Shown here one piece after another: positions 10,498 to 18,925 of a stretch of DNA of 64,000 bases. The notes below the pieces were generated by a model. It was not told where the DNA came from, did no database searches, and worked only from the letters and a program-made list of their open reading frames with translations. This stretch comes from Kazachstania africana CBS 2517. Lineage: Eukaryota; Ascomycota; Saccharomycetes; Saccharomycetales; Saccharomycetaceae. The stretch's first letter is position 1, and each line of letters opens with the position of its first letter. Both the position numbers and the translations under genes were made by a program. The stretch spans positions 357,467 through 421,466 of the forward strand of contig NC_018951.1 in the NCBI RefSeq assembly GCF_000304475.1, given 5' to 3'.

Positions 10498-11163
10498 TTA
10501 TATTCGCTTCATCCCTTCATATAGTCCCGTAAAATAATCACTCAATCTACGAGCACCGTTTTGAACACTATTCTTGATCATATTTAAATCCTGCTCCCTA
10601 TTGGAACTAAATACGTCAAATCCACTTTCCACTCTGTTGAGTCCTTCATTGGTTTTCATCCGGTGACCTTTCTTTGATCTAAAATACTTGGCACTGTCAC
10701 TTTGTATATTGAAATCATTATTATTTAGTGTATGGTTTTGAAAAGAATCGTTTGAATGATTCCAGTTATCATTGAAATAGTCTGCAGAGGAAATAGATGG
10801 GGCCTTTGAGTAATTTTTCAGATGTGACTTAGCCTCATCTTCATTTTCAATTTTTTCATCATTGAAATAATCATCAGAAGAGATTGAAGTTCTTTTATCT
10901 CTATGAGAGCGATCGTTTATTAACATAGTTGCATCATTTTCTACCATTCCAAAACTCAGCCTTGGAAGTCTTTTATATTCTTTGGGTGTTTCACAAGGCT
11001 CATACAATTCTGTTATTTCAGCATTGTCATTCGCATTAAATGACAGTGGAGATGACGGATAAAAAGATTCAGATAATTCGTCCTGATGTTTTTCCTCCTT
11101 ACGTTCCTTATCAAAATTAACAGTATCATGAATTAATTCGTTTTGTGACTTTCCTTTAGCCAA
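10498..11163 (-). CDS. Uncharacterised polar protein, start codon missing at tRNA boundary
   Basis: I do not recognise this gene. The open frame encodes about 220 hydrophilic residues rich in Asn, Ser, Asp and Lys. Two near-copies of a short motif, SSDDYFNDE and SSADYFNDN, lie about 40 residues apart. The C-terminus RRLSDYFTGLYEGMKRI echoes the DYF core. No membrane segment or catalytic motif is visible. The frame has no ATG at its left end: its first sense codon before the upstream TAA is only three codons further, and the position where an ATG would fit reads TTG (11161-11163). The first internal ATG is at 10945-10947, leaving 149 residues. The 5' end overlaps a tRNA-Tyr gene on the other strand. 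It may be a gene that lost its start by recombination, or it may be translated from the internal ATG. Confidence 0.5.
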   Translation of the reverse strand: MAKGKSQNELIHDTVNFDKERKEEKHQDELSESFYPSSPLSFNANDNAEITELYEPCETPKEYKRLPRLSFGMVENDATMLINDRSHRDKRTSISSDDYFNDEKIENEDEAKSHLKNYSKAPSISSADYFNDNWNHSNDSFQNHTLNNNDFNIQSDSAKYFRSKKGHRMKTNEGLNRVESGFDVFSSNREQDLNMIKNSVQNGARRLSDYFTGLYEGMKRI

Positions 11164-11241
11164 GTTGGTTTAAGGCGCAAGACTGTAATGTGAAATACCA
11201 AAGTAATCTTGAGATCGGGCGTTCGACTCGCCCCCGGGAGA
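11150..11241 (+). tRNA. tRNA-Tyr (GUA) with intron; 5' acceptor strand does not pair well
   Basis: Most of the gene matches yeast tRNA-Tyr. The A box is TAGCCAAGTTGG (11157-11168), D stem GCC/GGC, anticodon stem CAAGA/TCTTG, and anticodon GTA at 11185-11187. A 17-nt intron follows at 11189-11205. The T arm is GGGCG-TTCGACT-CGCCC (11217-11233), the acceptor 3' strand is CCGGGAG, and the discriminator A is 11241. A T7 terminator follows. The acceptor 5' strand, 11150-11156, reads TTTCCTT. Against CCGGGAG this gives two G-U wobbles and two T-C mismatches, whereas S. cerevisiae has CTCTCGG. The 5' strand is also the start of the antisense ORF. It is tRNA-Tyr-derived beyond doubt. Whether it is functional is uncertain. 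Confidence 0.75.
11189..11205 (+). other. tRNA-Tyr intron
   Basis: A 17-nt insertion one base 3' of the GTA anticodon (between A37 and A38), the canonical place for tRNA introns. S. cerevisiae tRNA-Tyr has a 14-nt intron here. The exact edges can slide by a base. Confidence 0.8.
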
Positions 11242-11243
11242 TA

Positions 11244-11250
11244 TTTTTTT
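11244..11250 (+). terminator. Pol III T7 terminator after tRNA-Tyr
   Basis: Seven Ts begin three bases after the tRNA discriminator base. A second run of 19 Ts (11254-11272) follows as a backup terminator or T-rich promoter element for YKU70. Confidence 0.8.
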
Positions 11251-11466
11251 CTATTTTTTTTTTTTTTTTTTTGAAAAAGCGAATACTCCTACTTTGGTAA
11301 TAAGGAAATTCATGTTTGGCGTTTGACCCAAGTCATCAACTCTTTTGATTCTTCTTCAATTTCTGTAGTAAGATACAACATATACGGTTGGATATCTCGC
11401 ACCTGTTTCTTCGCAACTTTTGCATTATTAGCAACAATTTTATACGGTATCAATCGCTGAATAATC

Positions 11467-13233
11467 ATGTCTGGTGTTGATTCTGAGGTCAATGAAGATG
11501 ACCAAAATGCTTCTTATAAGAAGTTTGAGAGTCATGAAGCCATGATTTTTTCCGTTGAGTTATCAGATGGCATGTTTGAGACTGTTCCTGAGCTCAATAA
11601 GATTCAGCTGATAGAAATACTAGAATCACTGGAAGAGCTGATGTCGCAATTGATTGTAGTGAGACCTAATGCTGCCATCGGCTGCTATTTCCATTATTGC
11701 GGCAAGGAAGGTAACGACTATGGAATATATGAGTTTTTTCCCTTAAGTGACATTAATGCCAAAAATATGAAAAAACTGAGCGATTTATTGGAAGATCTTC
11801 GACTTGATAGAATAAATCTGATTGACTTTTTTCAATACAATAATGCCAAGAAGACATCTATGGAAAAACTTTTCACATTTTACTTGAACCAATTTTCGAT
11901 GGAGGTTGCAGGTCAACGTAAATACACTTTCCAACGGATTTTTCTTTTCACCGATAACGATTCACCTATAGATAAGGAAGATAAGGAGGCTAAGTCAATA
12001 CTGAGAAAGATTGTCGATGATTTAGATGAATCTCACGTCAACTTTGTACCCTTTTTTATAGGTCGACCGGATGCACCATTTAATAGTGCACTTTACTCCG
12101 AAATTTTAAAGCTTGGTGCCAGGAAGGATTCAAGTACTGAATACGATGGGCCAAACACTACCCCAATACAAGCATCATATATCAAATCCAAGGTTTTAAG
12201 AAAAAGAGAAATTAAGAGAGTTGCGTTCCGATGCCCTTTAATTTTAAATGAAAAGAAAAACTTTATAGTGGGCTTACGAGGCTATATATTTGTAAGTCAC
12301 GAAAAAGTTGCTACAAGATATAAGCTAGTATATGAATATGAAAATTTACGACAGGAGGCATTTTCGAGGAGAAAATTTTTGAGTTCAGAGACAGCTGAGG
12401 AAATAAAAGGAAAAGAACTTACTAAAATTTTTACTCTAGGAGATTTAGATATAGAAGTAGATGAACGAAGATTCTTCGAAGTGGAAAAAGCTGATGATGA
12501 TGTGAGATCGTTTTTAAAAGTCGTTGGTTTCCGTTCGATAAAGTCATGCGTTAAATACATAAATAACATTGATAAGGTCATGTTTGTTGTACCCGACGAA
12601 ATGCAATACGTTAACTCGATTAAGATACTGACTTCACTGTTTAAGACGCTTAGAACGAAAGGGAAGGCTGCAATAATATGGGGGAAGCTTAAGGCAAATT
12701 CTAATCCTTCTCTTTTTGTATTGGAACCATCAGGAGAAAAGGACCCTAACGAAGGTTTTTATCTTCACCGTGTTCCATTCTTAGATGAAATAAGGAAATT
12801 ACCAACAATGATAACCTATGAATGTGGCGAAAACACTTCAGACTATGAAAATTTAATAAAAGTAACAGAATATATCATGGCCTATTTCAATCTGAAGGGT
12901 GGTTATAATCCAATGGATTTGAAAAATCCATGCATTCAAAAATATTTCAAGATTTTGCACGACTATTTATTGCAGATAGAGGACAAGACTTCGGACGAAT
13001 CTTCAACAGAGCGAAAGCAAAGATTGTTAAGGGAGGATGATACTCTACGTAAAGTGTCACATATAAGAGAGAAGATTATATCATCATCAAGATCAGAGGA
13101 TGCAGGAGCGCAAAAATTGAGTAAATATATTAAAGTTTGGAATAATTTTTATGCTAAGATAGAGAAAGAGAGCGTTTCTTTGGAACCTTCCAAAACTAAA
13201 AAAAGAAAGCCAGCGCCGACTTTAAATCTATAA
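11467..13233 (+). CDS. YKU70: Ku70 subunit of the Ku DNA-end-binding complex
   Basis: A 588-residue Ku70 homologue. With Ku80 it forms the ring that loads on DNA ends for non-homologous end joining, and it protects and silences telomeres. The N-terminal von Willebrand A-like domain spans roughly residues 20-225, the Ku core beta-barrel roughly 250-460, and a helical C-terminal arm follows. The basic tail KTKKRKPAP resembles a nuclear signal. Length is close to S. cerevisiae Yku70 (602). It is convergent with NGL2, as YMR284-YMR285 are in S. cerevisiae. The tRNA-Tyr ends about 225 bp upstream of the ATG, so its promoter lies in that T-rich interval. Confidence 0.93.
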   Translation: MSGVDSEVNEDDQNASYKKFESHEAMIFSVELSDGMFETVPELNKIQLIEILESLEELMSQLIVVRPNAAIGCYFHYCGKEGNDYGIYEFFPLSDINAKNMKKLSDLLEDLRLDRINLIDFFQYNNAKKTSMEKLFTFYLNQFSMEVAGQRKYTFQRIFLFTDNDSPIDKEDKEAKSILRKIVDDLDESHVNFVPFFIGRPDAPFNSALYSEILKLGARKDSSTEYDGPNTTPIQASYIKSKVLRKREIKRVAFRCPLILNEKKNFIVGLRGYIFVSHEKVATRYKLVYEYENLRQEAFSRRKFLSSETAEEIKGKELTKIFTLGDLDIEVDERRFFEVEKADDDVRSFLKVVGFRSIKSCVKYINNIDKVMFVVPDEMQYVNSIKILTSLFKTLRTKGKAAIIWGKLKANSNPSLFVLEPSGEKDPNEGFYLHRVPFLDEIRKLPTMITYECGENTSDYENLIKVTEYIMAYFNLKGGYNPMDLKNPCIQKYFKILHDYLLQIEDKTSDESSTERKQRLLREDDTLRKVSHIREKIISSSRSEDAGAQKLSKYIKVWNNFYAKIEKESVSLEPSKTKKRKPAPTLNL

Positions 13234-13289
13234 AATATGTTCCTTTTTTATCTATATAGTACAATCTATATGCAATCATCATGGCAATC

Positions 13290-14825
13290 TTAGAGTTTCA
13301 ACTCTAGTTTACATATCATGGATAAATGATCACTAGGGTACTCACCAACATGTGGTTGACCGTGGCCAAATTTGCCCATTTCTGCCTTCGTTGGCATTTT
13401 TAAAAAAGCTTTTACTTTTAATTCATTTTCATCTTCAAATTTTTTCAAAGAATCAACCTGAATCTTGTCAGAAAAGTCCCAGGATTTTATAACGAAAAGA
13501 TAATCCAACAAACCATTCCATGCGTGTGCCCAATTCGATATTTCTGGCTCGCCTCTCGTGTTATCCAAACCGGCATTTTCAATATGGACAGTTCCATAAC
13601 CCACAGAATAGAGAGAAATTGCTCTCATATCTAGCGAGTTATGAAGCTTTTCCATGTTTGCTACCAAACTTTGTTGTTCTGAACTAGCATCAAAAAAGCT
13701 AGGAACTGGCGTAGCCGGTTGATCTTTGCCAAATTTTTCAATATTACCTCCTTCTTCATCCTCAGCATCCTCTTCACCATCTCGCGACTTAGAAAATGTG
13801 TACGATGTACTACATTCAATAACAGTCTTTGCTCTATTAGAATATTTTACGGGTTTCGAGGTCATAGATAAATATGGCGTGTCAAAAGGTTGTGAGTTAA
13901 AATCTCCGCCAAAGAAGGTGTACCAGTGATCTTTAATCTCATCATTGTTGTTTTGTAGAACGTTAACTCTATGCATAAATTCTTTTGTCTTGTTTAATAC
14001 AATGTAACATTGTCTTGTTCTTTCGTATGTACCGAATGGGTGCCAGAACAAGTGGGTAGTTCCAACAATAATTCCAGATTTCCTGGTGTTCGGGAATCTT
14101 TCTAAAACCTTAGGTGAAAATTTCAAAGCTAGAACTAGGCCCACATTATTAGTAGTTGTTCTCGGAGGAATATTACCTGAAATTTCCTTATCATAATCAA
14201 TCAACATTTTATCCGTCATCGTGAATAAGCTTCTCTTCCACAGTATTGAGATCCCATGGTTTTTAGATGGCTTAGCATGAAATTGTGAATCGTAACCTAA
14301 CTTGTCAAACTCCTCTTTCCAAAAGGTTTGGAATTGAATTCGGTCAACTTCTTGAAGACAAATCACATCACTGTCATAATATTTGAACTCATTAAGAAGT
14401 ACTTTTGATCTTCTAAACCACTTAACAGCTTCTCCACTGTCAGGAAATAGTTTTCTTCTGATTAAAGCCTGTGCTAAGCAGTTATATGTCATTATTTTGA
14501 ATTCGAAGCCGGCCGTGGACTCAGCTTTGCTTAAAGCTAAAAGAGGTCGCCTAATAAATTGCAATTCTGGAGGCAAATCGGGATCTAGCCCTTGTGCCAG
14601 CATTGCCTCCTGTTTAGATTTCCTCATAGCCTCTCTTTCTGCACGAACTTTGGCAATATGTTCAGGATCTAAATTACCTCTTGCTTTCTTTCCTTTTTTC
14701 GCACCTTTTCTTTTAGCAGTCTCACTTTCGAGAATAGGAGGGATAACATCAGATCCAACTTTATGTTTCGATTGCTGTTGTTGAATATCATGTGGTAATG
14801 TCAATTCAGCCTCTGTAATCGTCAT
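13290..14825 (-). CDS. NGL2: Ngl2-type EEP-fold RNA 3'-exonuclease (5.8S rRNA processing)
   Basis: A 511-residue exonuclease/endonuclease/phosphatase-fold nuclease of the Ccr4/Ngl group. Ngl2 trims the 3' end of 5.8S rRNA in S. cerevisiae (515 residues). A basic Lys-rich N-terminus (KRKGAKKGKKARGN) precedes the fold. Catalytic signatures present are MTYNCLAQAL, CLQEVD (metal-binding Glu), GGDFNSQPFDTPYL (Asp and Asn) and PSDHLSM (Asp/His pair). An acidic insert, DGEEDAEDEEGGN, lies near residue 350. Neighbours YKU70 and DSS1 support NGL2 over NGL1/NGL3. MRPL33, which separates NGL2 from DSS1 in S. cerevisiae, is missing. Only 160 bp lie between the genes. Confidence 0.93.
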   Translation of the reverse strand: MTITEAELTLPHDIQQQQSKHKVGSDVIPPILESETAKRKGAKKGKKARGNLDPEHIAKVRAEREAMRKSKQEAMLAQGLDPDLPPELQFIRRPLLALSKAESTAGFEFKIMTYNCLAQALIRRKLFPDSGEAVKWFRRSKVLLNEFKYYDSDVICLQEVDRIQFQTFWKEEFDKLGYDSQFHAKPSKNHGISILWKRSLFTMTDKMLIDYDKEISGNIPPRTTTNNVGLVLALKFSPKVLERFPNTRKSGIIVGTTHLFWHPFGTYERTRQCYIVLNKTKEFMHRVNVLQNNNDEIKDHWYTFFGGDFNSQPFDTPYLSMTSKPVKYSNRAKTVIECSTSYTFSKSRDGEEDAEDEEGGNIEKFGKDQPATPVPSFFDASSEQQSLVANMEKLHNSLDMRAISLYSVGYGTVHIENAGLDNTRGEPEISNWAHAWNGLLDYLFVIKSWDFSDKIQVDSLKKFEDENELKVKAFLKMPTKAEMGKFGHGQPHVGEYPSDHLSMICKLELKL

Positions 14826-14985
14826 GTCTTTGGCTTATTTATGTCTACGATTTGACTACGGTTCGAAAATTCTCAAATTTCGATGCCTTTATTACTTTTT
14901 TTTTCATTTTTTTGTCGGACATCTTTAAATAACGTAATGTATAAAATTACAGATTTATATCCAGTTGCGTCTATTTACATGAATT

Positions 14986-17841
14986 TTATGCTTCTAGGTA
15001 CAGAATGCCATCTAAACTTTCTAGTTTTACAATTCTACAATTTGTCACAGTATCACCGATTACGGGGTATGGCATACCTTTCTTCAGCTTCAGTTTGCCC
15101 CTTGCAAATGACATATCCGGGAAAAGACAATTGACTACACCATTATTTGGGACAGATGTTATCATGACATCAAATCTCTTATTGGGGTTCTCGAAGATCG
15201 CCTTTTGCAAGTATTCCAATGTCCAGTAAGTGTTAATAGCGCGAGACATTTTTTTCAAAATATCTGCCCTTGACTGGATATGCCATATCAAGTTTTGAAG
15301 TTTCTCATCGTTGAAAACAAAAGGAAGCTTTTTCAAGAACCTGTGTATCTGGAAGTGGTTGAGTAAGTCAGGAAATCTTCTTAATGGCGAAGTAACGGTC
15401 AAATATTGTTGTGCACCTATCATTTCATGCATCCTAGGCTTTGAAGTGTAAACACTAGAATTCATGAGTGAACTTACCCTTGTCATATCCTTTATAGAAG
15501 GACTTACACCTGACTTTGTACTAGATTGTAGCGACATATACTCCATTGTTGCCTTGGATCCCAAAAGTAGTTTATTATAGGATCTATATATCCCAGGGAT
15601 GTTATTCTTTTTGAAAAACCAACCGCAAAGCGTGTTTGTTAAAATCATCAACTCAGAAACGAGTAAGGTTGCTGGTGTTTCTTCTTGATCGATAAACTTG
15701 ACATTTTTCACCTCTGCCTGCCCTTCTTCAAAAAATTCAATCATACCTTTGTTAAAACCTTCTCCAAAAACTACAGCGCCTCCGTTTTTCATTCTATTGT
15801 TTCTTAGAGCCCGTGCAATTTTGTGTAGATCTTCCAAATCTTGTTTCACTGAGGGATTTGAGTAGTCGCTACTTTGTAATATTTTATTGACCCTACTGTA
15901 TGTTACTTTAGGGAAGTTCCTTATCTTACTCAATTTGATATCAAAAGTATCATATAAAACATGTAAAGTTTCATCAGGTAATGTTTTCACATTTACAGTG
16001 AATGTCATTGCATTCGTGACTTGTCCATTTTTGCCCAAGTCAGCTGCTTCGGAATACGTATTTGGTAGTAAAGGCTCAACTATATCAGGAAGATATGTAG
16101 TGAAGGATTTCTCCATAGCAAGCTTGAAAACATCGTCATTAAGTGGCCCTTGAATTTCTGAGGCCCCTGAGAATAATATGCTAGGATCTGCGATGTGTAT
16201 GCTTAGCGAATATATTCCGTTTCCTTTATTGATGATTGATATACCATCGTCAATTTCATGGGCAGTTTCTGAATCAATACAGTAAACTCTCAAATTTCCA
16301 AAGTCGACTCTATCTGCATCAGCGGATATCTGGGGGCCACAAAGTGCATATAGTTGTTTATTTGATTGGCCCAAATTAGACGAATTCGAAAGGTTTAGAT
16401 CATGATTAAATAGGAGAATATTATCAAAAAATTGAGTTGGATCAATTTCCTGCAGTAATTTATAGCATACTGTTTTTGACACGTCCATATCTTTATAATA
16501 ATTTAGCTTTCGCAAAAAAGCTGATATCAAAACGGCTACCTGAGAATTTTGATTTAAATTTCCTGAGGCATAGTCTTTTAGCATTGACATGAACTCAGGG
16601 TACTTTTCCTTAATGATTGTATAGTTCTTTTCATTCATAAGCCTTGTAACTTGTCCTATTTTATCCAAATCTTTCTGCTTTGTGCCACAAACTAAATAGT
16701 CATTAAAATGCTGATACGCTTTCAAGGGGTTCACTGTAACAGATATGGGAGACATCGAACAACTATTTCGTTGAATATCTCCCCACATATTTGTTTCTTG
16801 CTGTTCTATAATGGCCCAATATGTGGACAAACATCTTGATGCATCAAGGTTGTTATAAGAATCATTTTTTGAATTATCAATCAGAGTTTTCATGTATTTT
16901 CTGTCATTACAAGATGACATATCTATAGTATCAACCAAGTGCACTAATTGAAAAAATGGAATTTGGTACCAACCTAAAGGATTTTGCAAGAACCGATGCA
17001 GGACTTCTAATTTCTTTATCGTTAAAGGTAATTCCTCCCATGCAATGTGACTGACTGTAAATGGCTTCAGACTTGTTATATGCTGTCGAGTAACGGTGGG
17101 AAGTATGAAAGTTTCATTAATCGAGCTTTTTATGACGCCAATTGGATTGAAACCGTGGGGTATTTCCCTTGTTATCAGGTTTGCTATGCCATTGGGAATT
17201 GAATAGGGTATGCGGAGATTTATCGAGCTCCTTGTAGAGAACAGTAAATTACCCTTTATTGTAGCAAAAGTGTAGCGAGGATCATCGGCACTCTCAGGTA
17301 AAGCAACACACATGGACAATTCCGTTGCATTTGACTTCAACAGCACAATATCACCAACCTTCAGCGGACTCTCAAGTAATTCTTGCGTATGAAATGTTAT
17401 GCCTTCATTTCTTTTGTTAAAGTTAGGTTTAGCCCCATTTATGAGATTTTTGCTGAATCGTTCCATTCCAAGGATTTTGGTCGATCGATCTTTCCAATCA
17501 TGCTCATACCAACGTTTAGATGGCCAAATAATCCTCTTCAAATATCTTTCATTATAATCTTTTTCAATATCTGCAAGCTCTTTAATCTCGAGATCAGGCT
17601 CAAGTCCACTAGTTCTAGACAAGAAAAGCTTGTTAATCAATTTTATCTCTTCCTTTTTTAATGGTGTAGTCCCAAAGGATGGATTTTCATTCTTGTTTTT
17701 AGTTCTTGACCGTCTTTGTTTCTGCAAAGCTCTGAAACTCAGTCTAGATGAATGAAGCCTCCTAGTGGCACATAAGACATTCATGTGTCTGGGCAGAAAC
17801 AAGACTTTTTTGAACTTGTCTGTCCATCTTGCCATTTGCAT
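14986..17841 (-). CDS. DSS1: Dss1 mitochondrial 3'-5' exoribonuclease (mtEXO)
   Basis: A 951-residue RNase II-family nuclease (S. cerevisiae 969). It is the exoribonuclease partner of the Suv3 helicase in the mitochondrial degradosome. The N-terminus is basic, hydroxylated and nearly free of acids, as a matrix presequence should be (RWTDKFKKVLFLPRHMNVL...RRLHSSRLSFR). The RNB active site is DSETAHEIDDGISI, with the expected Asp cluster. Further RNB motifs are SLSIHIADPS and the late QQYLTVTSPLRRFPDLLNH. A second ATG two codons in (17835) is an equally plausible start. It is divergent from PTH1 with under 100 bp between starts. Confidence 0.95.
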   Translation of the reverse strand: MQMARWTDKFKKVLFLPRHMNVLCATRRLHSSRLSFRALQKQRRSRTKNKNENPSFGTTPLKKEEIKLINKLFLSRTSGLEPDLEIKELADIEKDYNERYLKRIIWPSKRWYEHDWKDRSTKILGMERFSKNLINGAKPNFNKRNEGITFHTQELLESPLKVGDIVLLKSNATELSMCVALPESADDPRYTFATIKGNLLFSTRSSINLRIPYSIPNGIANLITREIPHGFNPIGVIKSSINETFILPTVTRQHITSLKPFTVSHIAWEELPLTIKKLEVLHRFLQNPLGWYQIPFFQLVHLVDTIDMSSCNDRKYMKTLIDNSKNDSYNNLDASRCLSTYWAIIEQQETNMWGDIQRNSCSMSPISVTVNPLKAYQHFNDYLVCGTKQKDLDKIGQVTRLMNEKNYTIIKEKYPEFMSMLKDYASGNLNQNSQVAVLISAFLRKLNYYKDMDVSKTVCYKLLQEIDPTQFFDNILLFNHDLNLSNSSNLGQSNKQLYALCGPQISADADRVDFGNLRVYCIDSETAHEIDDGISIINKGNGIYSLSIHIADPSILFSGASEIQGPLNDDVFKLAMEKSFTTYLPDIVEPLLPNTYSEAADLGKNGQVTNAMTFTVNVKTLPDETLHVLYDTFDIKLSKIRNFPKVTYSRVNKILQSSDYSNPSVKQDLEDLHKIARALRNNRMKNGGAVVFGEGFNKGMIEFFEEGQAEVKNVKFIDQEETPATLLVSELMILTNTLCGWFFKKNNIPGIYRSYNKLLLGSKATMEYMSLQSSTKSGVSPSIKDMTRVSSLMNSSVYTSKPRMHEMIGAQQYLTVTSPLRRFPDLLNHFQIHRFLKKLPFVFNDEKLQNLIWHIQSRADILKKMSRAINTYWTLEYLQKAIFENPNKRFDVMITSVPNNGVVNCLFPDMSFARGKLKLKKGMPYPVIGDTVTNCRIVKLESLDGILYLEA

Positions 17842-17935
17842 ATATTAAATTTCATAAGTGATTCGCTTTTTCTTGAACATAGAAAAATGTAACAGTTTGA
17901 TTGCAGACCCTCAATCAGAGAGGCTCTCAACTGCA

Positions 17936-18517
17936 ATGGAACTGTACAGTAAAAAGCTTGGTCTCGCCTGTATTACTGGGATAGGTAATATGGAGCCTCA
18001 GTACGCCATGACAAGACACAATGTAGGCATATGCTTTGTGGATTATCTGAAAGATTACTTATTGCGAGGCCAGCAACCTAAAGAATTCAAGAAATGCCGT
18101 TCTGCGCCCTACGTCAAATATCTGTGTATATCAAATCAATTAGTTCTACTACGCTACGACGGGAACTTCATGAATCTTAGTGGTAAGTATGTAGTCCCCA
18201 TATGGAGCCAATTACCGAATAGGCATGAAGTCAGACATATAGTAGTCCACGATGATTTGAGTCTTCCCGTGGGAAAAGTGCAACTACGGAAGCCAGAAAG
18301 CAGTCTGAGAGGTCACAATGGGCTGAAAGACATTGCAAAATACTATGGAAATCGCTTTCATAAGCTCTCAGTCGGTGTTGACAGGCCTGAAAGTAGAGAT
18401 AGTGATATCGTCGCAAAATACGTTCTAAATAAGTTCAATACCAGAGAGGTCGAAGTGCTTCAAAGTGAATCCTTTCCAAGTGCTTGCAATCTTCTGGAGA
18501 AAATGTTGTTGTCATAA
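17936..18517 (+). CDS. PTH1: Peptidyl-tRNA hydrolase, bacterial type (Pth1)
   Basis: A 193-residue Pth-family esterase that frees tRNA from drop-off peptidyl-tRNAs; yeast Pth1 is mitochondrial. I start at the ATG at 17936 because the in-frame extension upstream has no ATG and this start gives a length close to S. cerevisiae Pth1 (190). Signatures are TGIGNMEPQYAMTRHNVG, containing catalytic His28 and Asn18, then VVHDDLSLPVGKVQLR and SSLRGHNGLKDIAKYYG. The short basic N-terminus MELYSKKLGL is a weak presequence. An ATG-TAA start-stop element lies at 17887-17892 in the leader. It sits upstream of ERG9, as YHR189W-YHR190W do in S. cerevisiae. Confidence 0.94.
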   Translation: MELYSKKLGLACITGIGNMEPQYAMTRHNVGICFVDYLKDYLLRGQQPKEFKKCRSAPYVKYLCISNQLVLLRYDGNFMNLSGKYVVPIWSQLPNRHEVRHIVVHDDLSLPVGKVQLRKPESSLRGHNGLKDIAKYYGNRFHKLSVGVDRPESRDSDIVAKYVLNKFNTREVEVLQSESFPSACNLLEKMLLS

Positions 18518-18925
18518 CTTCAACCAACGCTCTCTAACGGTGGTTGTGGATGGTCTGCTTGACAGCTTGTAAGATCGGATATATCGCAAGGCTAGGAGTT
18601 AAACTTCCATGTAGTTTGGATGTCTCGGGTCAAGCTGGTATTTCACGATTCGCATGGCGCAGCAGATCTAAACGAGCTTGGCAAAGGCAAATTCGGTAGA
18701 GCTGTTTCACTGCATACAGGTATAAAACACTTTGTTATGATGCTCGAGGAAGGGTGTCTTCTCTTCGTGAAACGTAATAGTATATATTAAATATGGAGTT
18801 CTTCATTTTTCCCTGAAAAATTTATGGTATATATATATATATTTAAAAGATTTTGGGATAGAACCTGGGGATAAAGTGAAAGGACCAATTTACTCTAAGC
18901 ACTACATAATAGAATACATCTAGGT
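18518..18925. promoter_or_regulatory. ERG9 upstream region
   Basis: A 408-bp spacer with a TATAAAA element near 18722 and an alternating TA run at 18828-18842, about 85-100 bp before the ERG9 ATG. I looked for the sterol element TCGTATA and did not find an exact copy. No gene is seen. Confidence 0.55.

Noticed and set aside
14883..15134. Candidate for the missing MRPL33 between NGL2 and DSS1
   Set aside because: The translation shows no ribosomal protein uL30 similarity and mostly overlaps DSS1 antisense.
17858..17935. N-terminal extension of PTH1 upstream to 17858
   Set aside because: The extension starts at GTG and has no ATG. The ATG at 17936 gives the family length.
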